Position numbers and translations under genes: made by a program. Of a stretch of 64,000 nucleotides of DNA, positions 37,366-46,244 are shown in pieces. The notes under the pieces were generated by a model. The model ran no database searches and was not told the DNA's origin. It was given only the letters and a program-made list of their open reading frames with translations. The stretch is from Arthrobacter sp. AFG7.2 (GTDB lineage Bacteria > Actinomycetota > Actinomycetes > Actinomycetales > Micrococcaceae), in the NCBI RefSeq assembly GCF_002892835.1, contig NZ_PJMB01000001.1, positions 310,001 through 374,000 of the forward strand. Direction: 5' to 3'. Each line of letters opens with the position of its first letter. The first letter of the stretch is position 1.

Positions 37366-37491
37366 GTTGACCATGCATTCACCCCGCGTATGCCCGGCCG
37401 CAACTCTCATCGGCCGGCGTGCGCAGCGGACGCAGTGGGGCCGGTGCCCGCCCTGTTCGCATAGCCGCGGAGCTGGTGAGACGATGGTGCC

Positions 37492-39078
37492 GTGAACGAT
37501 GCCGAAAACTCCCAAGAATCTGCTTCCCAGCCCCTGGACCAGCGCGTCAACAACCGCTCCCAGCGCCCCAGTTCAGACGCATTCAAGGCCTTCATGGCCA
37601 GCAACTGGGCGCCCTCCCACCAGGAACTCCCGGCACGCGACGCCGTGGCCGGCCACGCCGCGACCCGGCGCAAGGCCATCTCCGAACAGTTCAAAGGCGA
37701 ACGCCTTGTGATCCCTGCCGGTCCGCTGAAGGTCCGCTCCAACGACTGCGACTACCGCTTCCGCCCGCACTCCGGCTTCGCGCACCTCACCGGGCTCGGA
37801 CTTGACCACGAGCCGGACGCCGTCCTGATTCTGGAACCTGCAGCGGAAGGAAAGGGCGACGACGGCGGGCACCACCACGCCACGCTCTACTTCCGGCCCC
37901 TCGCCGGAAGGGACACGGAGCAGTTCTACGCCGACTCCCGGGCGGGTGAGTTCTGGATCGGCGCCCGTCCCACCCTGGCTGAGTTCGAGGCCCGCCTGGG
38001 TTTGGCGACAGCCCATATCGACCAGCTGGAGACAGCCATCACCAAGGACGTGGGTGCTCCGGAAATCGGCGGCATCTCCATCCGCCTGGTCCGCAAGGTG
38101 GATGAGAACATCGACGCCCTGGTGGACACCGCCCGCTACAACACCGCCAAGGATCCCGAGAACCTGGACCTCGACGTGCTGGATGCCCTCGACGAAAAAA
38201 TCAGCGAAGCCCTCTCCGAGCTGCGCCTGCTCAAGGATGAGTGGGAAATCGAGCAGATGAAGCTCGCAGTCGCCGCCACCGTGGAAGGTTTCGAAGAGGT
38301 TGTAAAGGCCCTCCCCCGGGCACTGACGCATGCCCGCGGCGAACGCGTGGTGGAAGGCGCGTTTTTTGCCCGTGCACGCGAGGTGGGCAACGAGCTGGGC
38401 TACGACACCATCGCCGCGTCCGGCAACAACGCCACCGTGCTCCACTGGACCCGCAACACCGGCAGGATCCATGCCGGTGAGCTCCTCCTGCTGGACGCCG
38501 GCGTGGAAGCGGATTCCCTGTACACAGCGGACATCACCCGCACGCTTCCGGCCAGCGGCGTGTTCAGCGATGTCCAGCGGAAGGTTTACGAAGCAGTGCT
38601 GGACGCTGCCGATGCCGGTTTCGCCGCTGCACAGCCCGGCGCCAAATTCCGTGATATCCACACGGCAGCCACCACCGTCCTGGCCGAACGCCTTGCCGAG
38701 TGGGGTCTGCTCCCCGTCACGGTGGAGGAAGCCATCAGCCCCGAAGGCCAGCAGCACCGGCGCTGGATGCCACACGGCACAAGCCACCACCTCGGACTGG
38801 ATGTCCACGACTGCGCCCAGGCCAAGCGCGAGCTGTACCTGGACGGCATCCTCACTGAAGGCATGGTGTTCACCATCGAGCCGGGCCTGTACTTCAAGAA
38901 CGAGGATCTGGCGATTCCGGAGGAATACCGCGGGATCGGCGTGAGGATTGAAGACGACATCCTGATGACGGCCGGCGGCCCGGTCAACCTGAGCGCCGCC
39001 CTGCCCCGCAAAGCTGCGGACGTCGAGGACTGGATGGCAGGCATCTACCGCGAAGCCGAGGCGGCCACCGAAGCGTAG
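37492..39078 (+). CDS. pepP: Xaa-Pro aminopeptidase (aminopeptidase P, M24B)
   Basis: A 528-residue cytosolic metalloprotease that releases N-terminal residues preceding proline. The AMP_N domain is at about 60-200 (CDYRFRPHSGFAHLTGLGLDHEP region). The pita-bread M24 domain carries the five metal ligands: LLLDAGVEADSLYTADITRT, HGTSHHLGLDVHD, MVFTIEPGLYF and GVRIEDDILM. A 40-residue Ser/Gln-rich N-terminal extension is unusual. It starts at GTG; GACGAT six bases upstream may serve as a weak -10. A strong terminator follows. Confidence 0.93.
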   Translation: MNDAENSQESASQPLDQRVNNRSQRPSSDAFKAFMASNWAPSHQELPARDAVAGHAATRRKAISEQFKGERLVIPAGPLKVRSNDCDYRFRPHSGFAHLTGLGLDHEPDAVLILEPAAEGKGDDGGHHHATLYFRPLAGRDTEQFYADSRAGEFWIGARPTLAEFEARLGLATAHIDQLETAITKDVGAPEIGGISIRLVRKVDENIDALVDTARYNTAKDPENLDLDVLDALDEKISEALSELRLLKDEWEIEQMKLAVAATVEGFEEVVKALPRALTHARGERVVEGAFFARAREVGNELGYDTIAASGNNATVLHWTRNTGRIHAGELLLLDAGVEADSLYTADITRTLPASGVFSDVQRKVYEAVLDAADAGFAAAQPGAKFRDIHTAATTVLAERLAEWGLLPVTVEEAISPEGQQHRRWMPHGTSHHLGLDVHDCAQAKRELYLDGILTEGMVFTIEPGLYFKNEDLAIPEEYRGIGVRIEDDILMTAGGPVNLSAALPRKAADVEDWMAGIYREAEAATEA

Positions 39079-39138
39079 GCCGGTACCCGGGGAAGCTCCG
39101 CTACGCGTCAAGAACCCGGGACAACCGGTTGCAGGATA

Positions 39139-39182
39139 AAAAAGCGGGGCTGCCGGAAAAATTTCCGGCAGCCCCGCTTTTT
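39139..39182. terminator. Bidirectional terminator after pepP
   Basis: A 21-base perfect inverted repeat (AAAAAGCGGGGCTGCCGGAAA at 39139-39159 against 39162-39182, two-base loop) has A and T runs at its ends. It serves convergent pepP and the stress-protein gene. Confidence 0.92.
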
Positions 39183-39201
39183 CATGGTTTTGCGTCGACG
39201 G

Positions 39202-40122
39202 CTACTGCCGTGAGTCGCCAGGGTGCTGCTGTTCATTGGTGTCCTGCGGCCCGTCCGGCCGCGGCCCGTGCTGGCCCTGCTCCCCGTCCTGGGGCTGGCC
39301 GGCGTCAGCGGCAGGACCCTGCGGAAGGCGGACACCGTACTGCGGCCGGCCGTCCGGCAGGTCCGGGTATCGGACGGTGCGGACGGGAGCCGGGGGCTCC
39401 TGGACGGCAGCTGCCTGCCCGCCCGACGTGTCATGGCCCGGGTTTTCCTGGACGGATGAGCCGGATGACTGCTGGCCGTAGGGATCATTCCAGCCTGATG
39501 GACGGGCAGGACCCTGGCCCGGCTGCTGGTGCGGCTGCTGCGGCTGGTTCTGCTGGTAAGGCTGGCTGGTGTAGTCGCGCTGGGTGTAGGGACCACCGCC
39601 GGCAGCCGCATCAGAGCGCGTCATGGGCAGCTGCTGGAGGAGCCGCCGCGCCTCATGGGCCGCTTCCGGCGACACCACGACGTCGTAACTTGTGGCCACC
39701 ACCTGGCTCGTGGACGTGAAGTCCCGCTTGCCCCGCTGCATTGCATAGGTGACGATCCCGAACAACATGAAGAACGCCGCACCCATCAGCACCGACGTAA
39801 GAATCGAAAAATACCCTGGCGACGGCGCAAAGAAGGACAGCATGACGCCCACGAAAAGGCCGAACCACATGCCGCTCAACGCCCCGGAGAGTGCCACCCG
39901 GGGGTAGCTCAGGCGCCCCGTTACCCGTTCCACCATCTTCAGCTCGTTGCCCACGATGGACACCATGTGGACGGGGAACTGCTGGTCCGCAAGGTAGTCC
40001 ACGGCCTTCTGGGCATCCAGGTAGGAGGTGTAGGAACCCACGGTATCGCCGGTGGGAACGGCCCGGGCTTCATCCATTCCGCCGGGCCCGCCGGCCTTGG
40101 GAGCACCAAATATGTTTGCCAT
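39202..40122 (-). CDS. General stress protein 17M-like membrane protein with Gln/Pro-rich tail
   Basis: A 306-residue protein. Residues about 25-75 form a GSP-17M-like domain (VGSYTSYLDAQKAVDYLAD, VSIVGNELKMVERVTGRL). Two hydrophobic segments follow (ALSGALSGMWFGLFVGVML and FSILTSVLMGAAFFMLFGIV). A short soluble part (YDVVVSPEAAHEARRLLQ) leads to about 140 residues of Gln/Pro/Gly-rich disordered sequence. The ATG at 40122 (MANIFGAP) is chosen; ATGs at 40146 and 40140 would add eight or six residues. It is divergent from the MgtE_N/CBS gene. Function is unknown beyond stress association of the domain. Confidence 0.75.
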   Translation of the reverse strand: MANIFGAPKAGGPGGMDEARAVPTGDTVGSYTSYLDAQKAVDYLADQQFPVHMVSIVGNELKMVERVTGRLSYPRVALSGALSGMWFGLFVGVMLSFFAPSPGYFSILTSVLMGAAFFMLFGIVTYAMQRGKRDFTSTSQVVATSYDVVVSPEAAHEARRLLQQLPMTRSDAAAGGGPYTQRDYTSQPYQQNQPQQPHQQPGQGPARPSGWNDPYGQQSSGSSVQENPGHDTSGGQAAAVQEPPAPVRTVRYPDLPDGRPQYGVRLPQGPAADAGQPQDGEQGQHGPRPDGPQDTNEQQHPGDSRQ

Positions 40123-40187
40123 AGTCCCATTCTTGCCCATGCGCATGTGTGCTGCCTGTAAATTCAGCTAAAAGAGAGCAGACTCGG

Positions 40188-40193
40188 TAGCCT
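40188..40193 (+). promoter_or_regulatory. -10 box of the MgtE_N/CBS operon
   Basis: TAGCCT, six bases before the GTG at 40200. Confidence 0.55.
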
Positions 40194-40199
40194 GTAGGA

Positions 40200-41483
40200 G
40201 TGAGCACAACTCCTACCCGCGTCTTCGTGGCGCGCCTTTTGGGCCTCGACGTCTTCGACCCGCTGGGTGACCGGCTGGGCCGGCTGCGCGATGTTGTTGT
40301 GTTGTCCCGCGGAACCCAGGGCGCGCCGCACGTGGTGGGCATCGTCGTCGAAGTTCCCGGGAAAAAACGGGTCTTCGTGCCCATGACCCGGATCACCTCC
40401 ATCGACCAGACCCAGATCATCTGCACCGGGCTGGTCAACCTGCGCCGTTTTGAACAGCGCGGCGCTGAAACCCTGGTGGTGGCGGAAATGTTCGATCGTC
40501 GCGTCACCCTCCGGGATGGCAGCGGCGATGCCACCATCGAAGACATTGCCATGGACCAGCACCGCTCCCGCGACTGGTTCGTCAGCAAGCTCTTCGTCCG
40601 GCGGGGCCACTCCCTCTCCCCGCTCAGCCGCCTGCGCCGCAATGAAACCCTGATTATCGACTGGGCCGACGCCCTGCAGGGCCCCCGTACCGAGCCGCAG
40701 GCCGCCACCCAGTTCGTGGCCAACCATGAGGACCTCAAGCCTGCGGACTTCGCCGAGGCCCTGCAGGAAATGAGCGATAAGCGCCGTTTCGAGGTGGCGA
40801 GCGAGCTCCAGGACGAGCGCCTGGCCGACGTCCTCCAGGAGCTCCCGGAGGACGACCAGGTGGAGATCCTCTCCGCACTGGACGTGCAGCGCGCCGCCGA
40901 CGTGCTGGAGGAAATGGACCCCGACGACGCAGCCGACCTCCTCGGCGAGCTGCCCTCTGCCCAGGCGGAAGAGCTTCTGCAGCTGATGGAGCCGGAGGGC
41001 GCAGAGGACGTCCGGCGCCTGCTGGAATACGACGAGGACACCGCGGGCGGGCTCATGACCCCGGTACCGGTCATCCTCCCTCCTGAAGCCACGGTGGCCG
41101 AAGCCCTGGCGCACGTGCGCCGTGAGGAGCTTTCCCCGGCCCTCGCCTCCTCCATCTTCATCGCCAGGCCTCCGCTCGAGACCCCGACCGGCCGCTTCCT
41201 GGGCGTGGTCCACATCCAGCAGCTGCTCCGGTTCCCGCCGTTTGAGCCGCTCGGCAACCTGGTGGACAAGAACCTTGAGCCGTTGTCAGACCAGGCCCAC
41301 ATCAGCGAAGTGGCGCGGACCCTGGCAACCTACAACCTGAATTCCCTCCCCGTGGTCAATGACGCCGGCCGGCTTGTGGGGGCGGTGACTGTTGATGACG
41401 TTTTGGATCATCTGTTGCCGGATGACTGGCGCGCCCATGATGGCGAAGCCCCGATAAGAAGGCTTGGTGGCCGTATTGGCTGA
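40200..41483 (+). CDS. PRC-barrel/MgtE_N/CBS-domain protein without membrane channel
   Basis: A 427-residue soluble protein. Residues about 8-75 resemble a PRC-barrel (RVFVARLLGLDVFDPLGDRL). Residues about 185-280 are an MgtE N-terminal superhelical domain (ADFAEALQEMSDKRRFEVA, DVLQELPEDDQVEIL, DAADLLGELPSAQAEELL). Two CBS repeats follow (GGLMTPVPVILPPEATVAEAL; NSLPVVNDAGRLVGAVTVDDV). In MgtE these parts sense Mg2+ and gate the membrane pore, but no transmembrane domain is present here. The next gene, overlapping it, is a two-helix DUF1003 membrane protein. The GTG start has no Shine-Dalgarno. Confidence 0.88.
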   Translation: MSTTPTRVFVARLLGLDVFDPLGDRLGRLRDVVVLSRGTQGAPHVVGIVVEVPGKKRVFVPMTRITSIDQTQIICTGLVNLRRFEQRGAETLVVAEMFDRRVTLRDGSGDATIEDIAMDQHRSRDWFVSKLFVRRGHSLSPLSRLRRNETLIIDWADALQGPRTEPQAATQFVANHEDLKPADFAEALQEMSDKRRFEVASELQDERLADVLQELPEDDQVEILSALDVQRAADVLEEMDPDDAADLLGELPSAQAEELLQLMEPEGAEDVRRLLEYDEDTAGGLMTPVPVILPPEATVAEALAHVRREELSPALASSIFIARPPLETPTGRFLGVVHIQQLLRFPPFEPLGNLVDKNLEPLSDQAHISEVARTLATYNLNSLPVVNDAGRLVGAVTVDDVLDHLLPDDWRAHDGEAPIRRLGGRIG

Positions 41484-42165
41484 CAGCAGCGCCCCGAAGA
41501 ACCCCAACCAGCGGATGCCCGCCAAGACGGCAGGAAAGGGCAGCCTGGACACACCGCTCAGCGGCCGCCAGCGGATCCTGCCCAAGTTCTCCCCGGACCC
41601 CGATGCCTTCGGCCATGCCACCGAGGGGTTTGCCCGCTTCATGGGCACGCCGCAGTTCCTCGTCTACATGACGGTTTTCGTCGTCGTCTGGCTGGCGTGG
41701 AACACGTGGGCGCCCTTGGAATGGCAGTTCGATTCGCGCGCCCTCGGTTTTACCCTGCTGACCCTGATGCTGTCCCTGCAGGCTTCCTATGCCGCTCCCC
41801 TGCTGCTGCTGGCGCAGAACCGCCAGGACGACCGCGACCGCGTTTCCCTCCAGCAGGACCGCCAGCGCGCCGAGCGTAACCTGTCGGACACTGAGTACCT
41901 GACCCGCGAGCTCGCGTCCCTCCGGATTGCGCTGCGCGAAGTTGCCACCCGCGATTACGTCCGTGCCGAGCTGCGTTCGCTGCTCGAGGACATGCTGGAA
42001 GCCCAGGAGGAGCTCCGCACCCATGATCCTTCCGGGCAGGGGCAACACGAGTCCCCCCGCGACAAGGTGCGGGAAAAGCTCAAGGAACAGCGTGACCGGC
42101 AGCGGAATCCCCGCACCCAACAGATTCCCCGGCTTAAGCCCGGCCACTCCACCCAGGACCGTTAA
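41467..42165 (+). CDS. DUF1003 family membrane protein
   Basis: A 232-residue protein with two adjacent transmembrane segments (FLVYMTVFVVVWLAWNTW and FTLLTLMLSLQASYAAPLLL, about 57-110) followed by NRQDDRDR, the DUF1003 signature. A long charged, coiled-coil-prone tail then runs from about 115 to the end. The GTG at 41467 lies inside the preceding gene (17-base overlap) with GAAGG just upstream; a TTG three bases earlier is in frame. Its stop overlaps the mrp start by one base (TAATG). The arrangement suggests it is the membrane partner of the MgtE_N/CBS protein. Confidence 0.88.
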   Translation: MAVLADSSAPKNPNQRMPAKTAGKGSLDTPLSGRQRILPKFSPDPDAFGHATEGFARFMGTPQFLVYMTVFVVVWLAWNTWAPLEWQFDSRALGFTLLTLMLSLQASYAAPLLLLAQNRQDDRDRVSLQQDRQRAERNLSDTEYLTRELASLRIALREVATRDYVRAELRSLLEDMLEAQEELRTHDPSGQGQHESPRDKVREKLKEQRDRQRNPRTQQIPRLKPGHSTQDR

Positions 42166-43307
42166 TGAGCGAACCCGTTGCCAACGCCGCGTTGGCTGAG
42201 GCAGTGAACGCTGCCCTGGCCACCGTCATGGACCCCGAACTCCGCCGCCCTATCACTGAACTGGGCATGGTGGATTCCGTTGACATCTCCGACGACGGCA
42301 GCGTCAGGCTGGTTGTCCTGCTCACCATTTCCGGCTGTCCCCTCAGGGATACCATTACCTCTGATGCCACGAAGGCGCTGCTGGCCGTTCCGGGGGTGGC
42401 CGCCGTCGACGTCGACCTGAAGGTGATGACGCAGGAGCAGCGTGATGCCCTCAAGGAGCTGCTCCGCGGTGCCGGCGGCCAGCGCGGCATTCCGTTCAAC
42501 GAGCCCAACTCCCTCACCAAGGTCTACGCCGTGGCCAGCGGCAAGGGCGGCGTGGGAAAGTCCTCCGTCACCGTCAACCTTGCCTGCGCCCTGGCCGCCC
42601 AGGGCCTCCGTGTGGGCATCGTGGATGCTGACGTTTACGGCTTCTCAGTGCCCGGCCTGATGGGCATCACGCAGGCCCCTACCCGGGTGGATGACATGAT
42701 CCTTCCGCCGGTGGCTTACGGCGTGAAGGTGATTTCCATCGGGATGTTTGTCAGCGGGAACCAGCCGGTGGCGTGGCGCGGGCCCATGCTGCACCGTGCC
42801 CTAGAACAGTTCCTGACTGATGTTTACTTCGGCGACCTCGATGCCCTGTTCCTGGACCTGCCGCCCGGCACCGGGGACATCGCCATCTCCGTGGCCCAGC
42901 TGCTGCCCAAAGCGGAAATCCTGGTGGTCACCACACCGCAGGCTGCTGCTGCCGACGTCGCCGAGCGCGCCGGCGCCATCGCCACCCAGACCGGCCAGAA
43001 AGTGGCGGGCGTCATTGAGAACATGTCCTACCTGGAAATGCCCGACGGCGGCAGGATGGAATTGTTTGGAAGCGGCGGCGGCTCGGTCCTCGCCGAACGG
43101 CTGACTGCGACGGTTGGGGCAGAAGTACCGCTGCTGGGCCAGATTCCGCTGGATATCCAGCTGCGGGAAGGCGGGGATACGGGCGTGCCCATAGTCCTCG
43201 GCCAGTCCGGAACCCCTGCGGCGGCGGCACTGTCCGGGATCGCGGGACAGCTGGCAGCAAAGCCGCGGGGCCTCGTGGGCCTGAAACTCGGTCTTCAGCC
43301 GCGCTGA
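42165..43307 (+). CDS. mrp: Mrp/ApbC-type iron-sulphur carrier ATPase
   Basis: A 380-residue P-loop ATPase of the Mrp/Nbp35 family that carries and delivers Fe-S clusters. An N-terminal MIP18-like (DUF59) domain (VMDPELRRPITELGMV, LTISGCPLRDTI) occupies about 1-95. The ParA-like domain has the deviant Walker A SGKGGVGKSS, VDADVYGFSVPGLMG and DLPPGTGDIAISVAQ. The cluster-binding CxxC of many Mrp proteins is not obvious in the C-terminal part (GVIENMSYLEMPDGG lacks it). It is translationally coupled to DUF1003. Confidence 0.93.
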   Translation: MSEPVANAALAEAVNAALATVMDPELRRPITELGMVDSVDISDDGSVRLVVLLTISGCPLRDTITSDATKALLAVPGVAAVDVDLKVMTQEQRDALKELLRGAGGQRGIPFNEPNSLTKVYAVASGKGGVGKSSVTVNLACALAAQGLRVGIVDADVYGFSVPGLMGITQAPTRVDDMILPPVAYGVKVISIGMFVSGNQPVAWRGPMLHRALEQFLTDVYFGDLDALFLDLPPGTGDIAISVAQLLPKAEILVVTTPQAAAADVAERAGAIATQTGQKVAGVIENMSYLEMPDGGRMELFGSGGGSVLAERLTATVGAEVPLLGQIPLDIQLREGGDTGVPIVLGQSGTPAAAALSGIAGQLAAKPRGLVGLKLGLQPR

Positions 43308-43332
43308 GAAGAGCTGCTGTGCGCGGAAGCGC

Positions 43333-43740
43333 CTAGGTAGCTTCGGTGTCGAAGGGTGCAGCCTCGCCGGGCGGCAATGACTGGAGCACTCGCTCCGGCC
43401 GCTTCGGTGCTGCATCAGCTGCCACAGCAGCGGCTCCCGAGACGGCTGCGACGGCGGCCGGGGCACCTGCGCTGACCGGCTTGGAATCGTCGTCGAGAAG
43501 CGCTTCCTTGATGATGCGCCTCGGATCGTACTGGCGGGGATCGTATTTCTTCCAGTCGACATCATCAATGTCGATGCCGACTTCTTCCTTGATCTGCTCG
43601 CGGGCCCCGGAGGCCATGCGGCGGACTTCCTTGACCAGGTTGGCCAGCTTCTGGGTGTATTCGGGCAGCCTCTGGGGGCCGATCACCAGAACGCCAATGA
43701 TCAGCAGAAGAAAGAACTCCGGGCCGTTGATTCCAAACAC
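43333..43740 (-). CDS. tatB: Twin-arginine translocase subunit TatB
   Basis: A 135-residue membrane protein with one N-terminal transmembrane helix (GPEFFLLLIIGVLVIGP), the TatA/B hinge PQRLPEYTQKLANLV and an amphipathic helix, then an acidic and Ala-rich tail. TatB receives folded twin-arginine substrates with TatC. The GTG at 43740 has TAATCT seven bases upstream, so it may have its own leaderless promoter as well as read-through from the anti-sigma gene. In mycobacteria htrA lies between the anti-sigma gene and tatB; here it is absent. Confidence 0.92.
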   Translation of the reverse strand: MFGINGPEFFLLLIIGVLVIGPQRLPEYTQKLANLVKEVRRMASGAREQIKEEVGIDIDDVDWKKYDPRQYDPRRIIKEALLDDDSKPVSAGAPAAVAAVSGAAAVAADAAPKRPERVLQSLPPGEAAPFDTEAT

Positions 43741-43747
43741 TTTAGGA

Positions 43748-43753
43748 AGATTA
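43748..43753 (-). promoter_or_regulatory. -10 box of tatB
   Basis: TAATCT on the minus strand, seven bases before the GTG at 43740, in the 39-bp gap after the anti-sigma gene. Confidence 0.45.
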
Positions 43754-43779
43754 CCCTCTCCGGGCTGCCACTGACGATT

Positions 43780-44706
43780 TCAACCCGGGGGCCGGGACAA
43801 CTGTTCATCCTGCGGGGTGAAAAAGGCGACGATCCGGTGGGCCCCGCGCTGCAGCCGGCTCATGAGGGCCTCCCCTTCTGCCGGCGGGGAGGGAGCCAGT
43901 CCGGCAGCGATACCTTCGTCAGCCCTGGTCCCGAGGTGCTGCAGGATGGGCACGGCGTCATCGGCCCGCTCGGCCGGCAGATCGGACTCGTAGGCGAAAC
44001 TGTGGCCCGGTGTCCTGTACGTCGCGGACCACGGGGATGACTGCAGCACGCGCAAAGTGCCGCCGGCCGGGCCGGACTCCCCCGCTCCCGGGGCTGCCTG
44101 CCCGGCGTCGGAGTTCCCGCCGCCGCCGGGGAACGCAAGGCGTTGTTCGGTCACGGTGGCGTAGTGGGTGCCATCAGTCAGCCGCAGCTCAACGGCCGGC
44201 CGGCCGTCCTGCATCACGGCCTTTGCCGACTCGAGGCGGAATCCCATCGCTTCGAGTTCCGGACAGGCCCAGCCTTCGGAGCGCAGCCGGGCAAGCTGCC
44301 CGGCATCCAGGGACCTGCCGTCCGCCGGCGTTTTGGAGGAAACCTGGGAGAATGCCGCGGGGCTTCCCGCCACCTCCCCGGCCGGAGGCTCCCCGGCTGC
44401 AGCAAAAGCACCGACTGCCAGCACGGCCGCAGCGGCCGTGCTGCCTCCCGCCGCCAAGGCCAGGACCCGGACAGGATTTCGGGGCGCGGCCGGCCGGGCT
44501 GCTCCACCCGCTTGGACCTCAGCGAGTTCCTGAGTCCGGGCCAGCAGCCGGGCTGTCAGGTCATCACTGGCGGGAGGGATGGGGGCATCGCGAAGGCGCT
44601 CCAGGTACTGGCGTTCCCGCCGCATGGCTGATGAGCATTCGTGGCAGGACTGAAGGTGGCTGCGGGTACGCTGATGCCTGCTTCCGAATGGAGACCGGGA
44701 CCTCAT
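43780..44706 (-). CDS. Anti-sigma factor (zinc-finger type) partnered with SigE
   Basis: A 308-residue protein. HLQSCHEC at about 22-29 is the HxxxCxxC zinc-binding anti-sigma motif. A transmembrane segment lies near 75-105 (VLALAAGGSTAAAAVLAVGAFA). About 200 extracytoplasmic residues follow, including a segment resembling a MucB/RseB-like sensor (TLRVLQSSPWSATYRTPG). It should hold SigE inactive until envelope stress. The ATG at 44706 is seven bases after the sigE stop. A longer open frame reaching into sigE exists but is antisense-free noise in a second frame of that gene and is not used. Confidence 0.85.
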   Translation of the reverse strand: MRSRSPFGSRHQRTRSHLQSCHECSSAMRRERQYLERLRDAPIPPASDDLTARLLARTQELAEVQAGGAARPAAPRNPVRVLALAAGGSTAAAAVLAVGAFAAAGEPPAGEVAGSPAAFSQVSSKTPADGRSLDAGQLARLRSEGWACPELEAMGFRLESAKAVMQDGRPAVELRLTDGTHYATVTEQRLAFPGGGGNSDAGQAAPGAGESGPAGGTLRVLQSSPWSATYRTPGHSFAYESDLPAERADDAVPILQHLGTRADEGIAAGLAPSPPAEGEALMSRLQRGAHRIVAFFTPQDEQLSRPPG

Positions 44707-44713
44707 GCGCCGT

Positions 44714-45328
44714 TCAGAGGATGCCGGCGATGCGCGGCATGGACAGCTTGCGGCGCGCATGCTGGGGCCGGGGGTCTCTGTGGGCAAGCTTCTCCCGAAG
44801 CATCGTCCGGCCACGGTGGATCCGGGAGCGCACAGTGCCAAGCTTGACGCCCAGCGCCTCCGCCACTTCGTCGTAGGACAGGCCTTCAAGGTCACACAGG
44901 ACGACGGCGGCGCGGAAGTCCGGCGGGAGTTCCTCCAACGCGGCCTGGACATCGAGATCGAGGTTGTTGAACTCGAAGCTCTGCTCCGGCCCGGGCTCGC
45001 GCCCCGGAAGCCGCGATTCTGCGTCCTCGGCAAGGGCATCGAACCGAATGCGGGTTTTCCGGCGTGCCTGGTCCAGGAAAAGGTTGGTGGTGATGCGGTG
45101 CAGCCAGCCATCGAGCGTGCCCGGCTTGAAGTTTTCCAGTGAGCGGAAGACGCGGACAAACACCTCCTGCGTGAGGTCTTCGGCGTCGTACTTGTTGCCC
45201 GTCAGGCGGTACGCCAGCCGGTACACTTTTGCCGAGTGGTTGGTAACCACTTCTTCCCAGGTGGGCCGGACCCACTCAGCCTCAGGATGATGTGCTGCAG
45301 GGACAGGTGCCACAACTGAAGATGACAT
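44714..45328 (-). CDS. sigE: ECF RNA polymerase sigma factor SigE
   Basis: A 204-residue group 4 sigma factor. Region 2 ([29 protein letters not shown], about 31-60, then [15 protein letters not shown]) binds core polymerase and the -10. Region 4 ([44 protein letters not shown], about 132-177) binds the -35. GAGGGGAG precedes the ATG. Its position next to an anti-sigma factor and tatB and divergent from an O-methyltransferase matches mycobacterial sigE, an envelope-stress regulator. Confidence 0.94.
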   Translation of the reverse strand: MSSSVVAPVPAAHHPEAEWVRPTWEEVVTNHSAKVYRLAYRLTGNKYDAEDLTQEVFVRVFRSLENFKPGTLDGWLHRITTNLFLDQARRKTRIRFDALAEDAESRLPGREPGPEQSFEFNNLDLDVQAALEELPPDFRAAVVLCDLEGLSYDEVAEALGVKLGTVRSRIHRGRTMLREKLAHRDPRPQHARRKLSMPRIAGIL

Positions 45329-45555
45329 CGTCCACTCCCCTCGTGAAATGCTAACGCCCGGATACTGTTGACATCTCTGATTCGGCGCCGGTCACCTTTT
45401 GGATGAGCGGATATTAATCATTTCAAACTTGTCTGGGAATTTCCTGATTGCGGGAAAGTTCAGCCATGGGCGCAACAGCCCGCCTCCGCTGCCGCTGCCA
45501 CCGGACACAGTAGGCTGTAGAGGACATTCCCCTGCCGCCCAGAAAGCGAATACCC

Positions 45556-46188
45556 ATGAGCGCCGACAAGTCCACCAGCTGGTCCTATGCAGAAGATCTG
45601 CCTGCTGAGGATGAGGTCATGCTTCGGGCCCGGGAGCGTTCCTTCGAACTGGGCGTCACGCCGGTCGGACCGGGAGTGGGAGCAGTCCTCACCGTGCTGG
45701 CTGCCTCCTCCAAAGCGCAGACCGCAGTAGAGATCGGAACCGGCGCCGGGGTTTCCGGAGTGTGCCTGCTTCGCGGCCTGGGTTCCCAGTCCGTCCTGAC
45801 CACCATTGACATCGACGTTGAACACCTCAGGGCTGCCCGCGAGGCCTTTTCCGAGGCCGGGAGCCCCGCCAACCGCACCAGGACCATCTCCGGCAGGGCA
45901 GGCGATGTCCTCCCGCGGTTGACGGACCGGGCCTACGACCTGGTGTTCATCGATGCCGACAAGCCGGGCCTGCCCGGGTATGTGGAACAGGCCATCCGGC
46001 TCCTGAAGCCCGCCGGGCTGCTGATCATCAACGATGCCCTGGACAAGGACAAGGTCGCCAACCCGGCGGGGCGTGAGGCGAACACCATCGTCCTGCGCCA
46101 GGTGGGCAGGGCAATCCGCGACGACGAGAGGCTTTCGTCCGCTATGCTTCCCACCGGCGATGGCCTCCTGGTAGCAGTCAAGAAGTAG
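45556..46188 (+). CDS. SAM-dependent O-methyltransferase (class I, Rv1220c-like)
   Basis: A 210-residue methyltransferase of the catechol/caffeoyl-CoA O-methyltransferase fold. The AdoMet loop AVEIGTGAGVSGVCLLRGL is at about 55-73, TTIDIDVEH follows, and VFIDADKPGLPGYV holds the catalytic metal-binding Asp. TAGGCT at 45511 gives a -10 and a leader of about 33 bases. It is divergent from sigE, as in M. tuberculosis. The substrate is unknown. Confidence 0.9.
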   Translation: MSADKSTSWSYAEDLPAEDEVMLRARERSFELGVTPVGPGVGAVLTVLAASSKAQTAVEIGTGAGVSGVCLLRGLGSQSVLTTIDIDVEHLRAAREAFSEAGSPANRTRTISGRAGDVLPRLTDRAYDLVFIDADKPGLPGYVEQAIRLLKPAGLLIINDALDKDKVANPAGREANTIVLRQVGRAIRDDERLSSAMLPTGDGLLVAVKK

Positions 46189-46196
46189 CGACGTGA

Positions 46197-46240
46197 AAAG
46201 GGCAGGGTCCGCAGCCAGCCGGCTGCGGACCCTGCCCTTT
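46197..46240. terminator. Bidirectional terminator after the O-methyltransferase
   Basis: A 20-base perfect inverted repeat (AAAGGGCAGGGTCCGCAGCC at 46197-46216 with 46221-46240, loop AGCC) lies between convergent genes, five bases from the DUF3117 stop. Confidence 0.9.
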
Positions 46241-46244
46241 GCGA

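Noticed and set aside
43780..45159. A continuous 459-codon frame spanning the anti-sigma gene and part of sigE
   Set aside because: Its first 151 codons are an alternative frame of sigE without family similarity. The anti-sigma protein starts at 44706, seven bases after the sigE stop.
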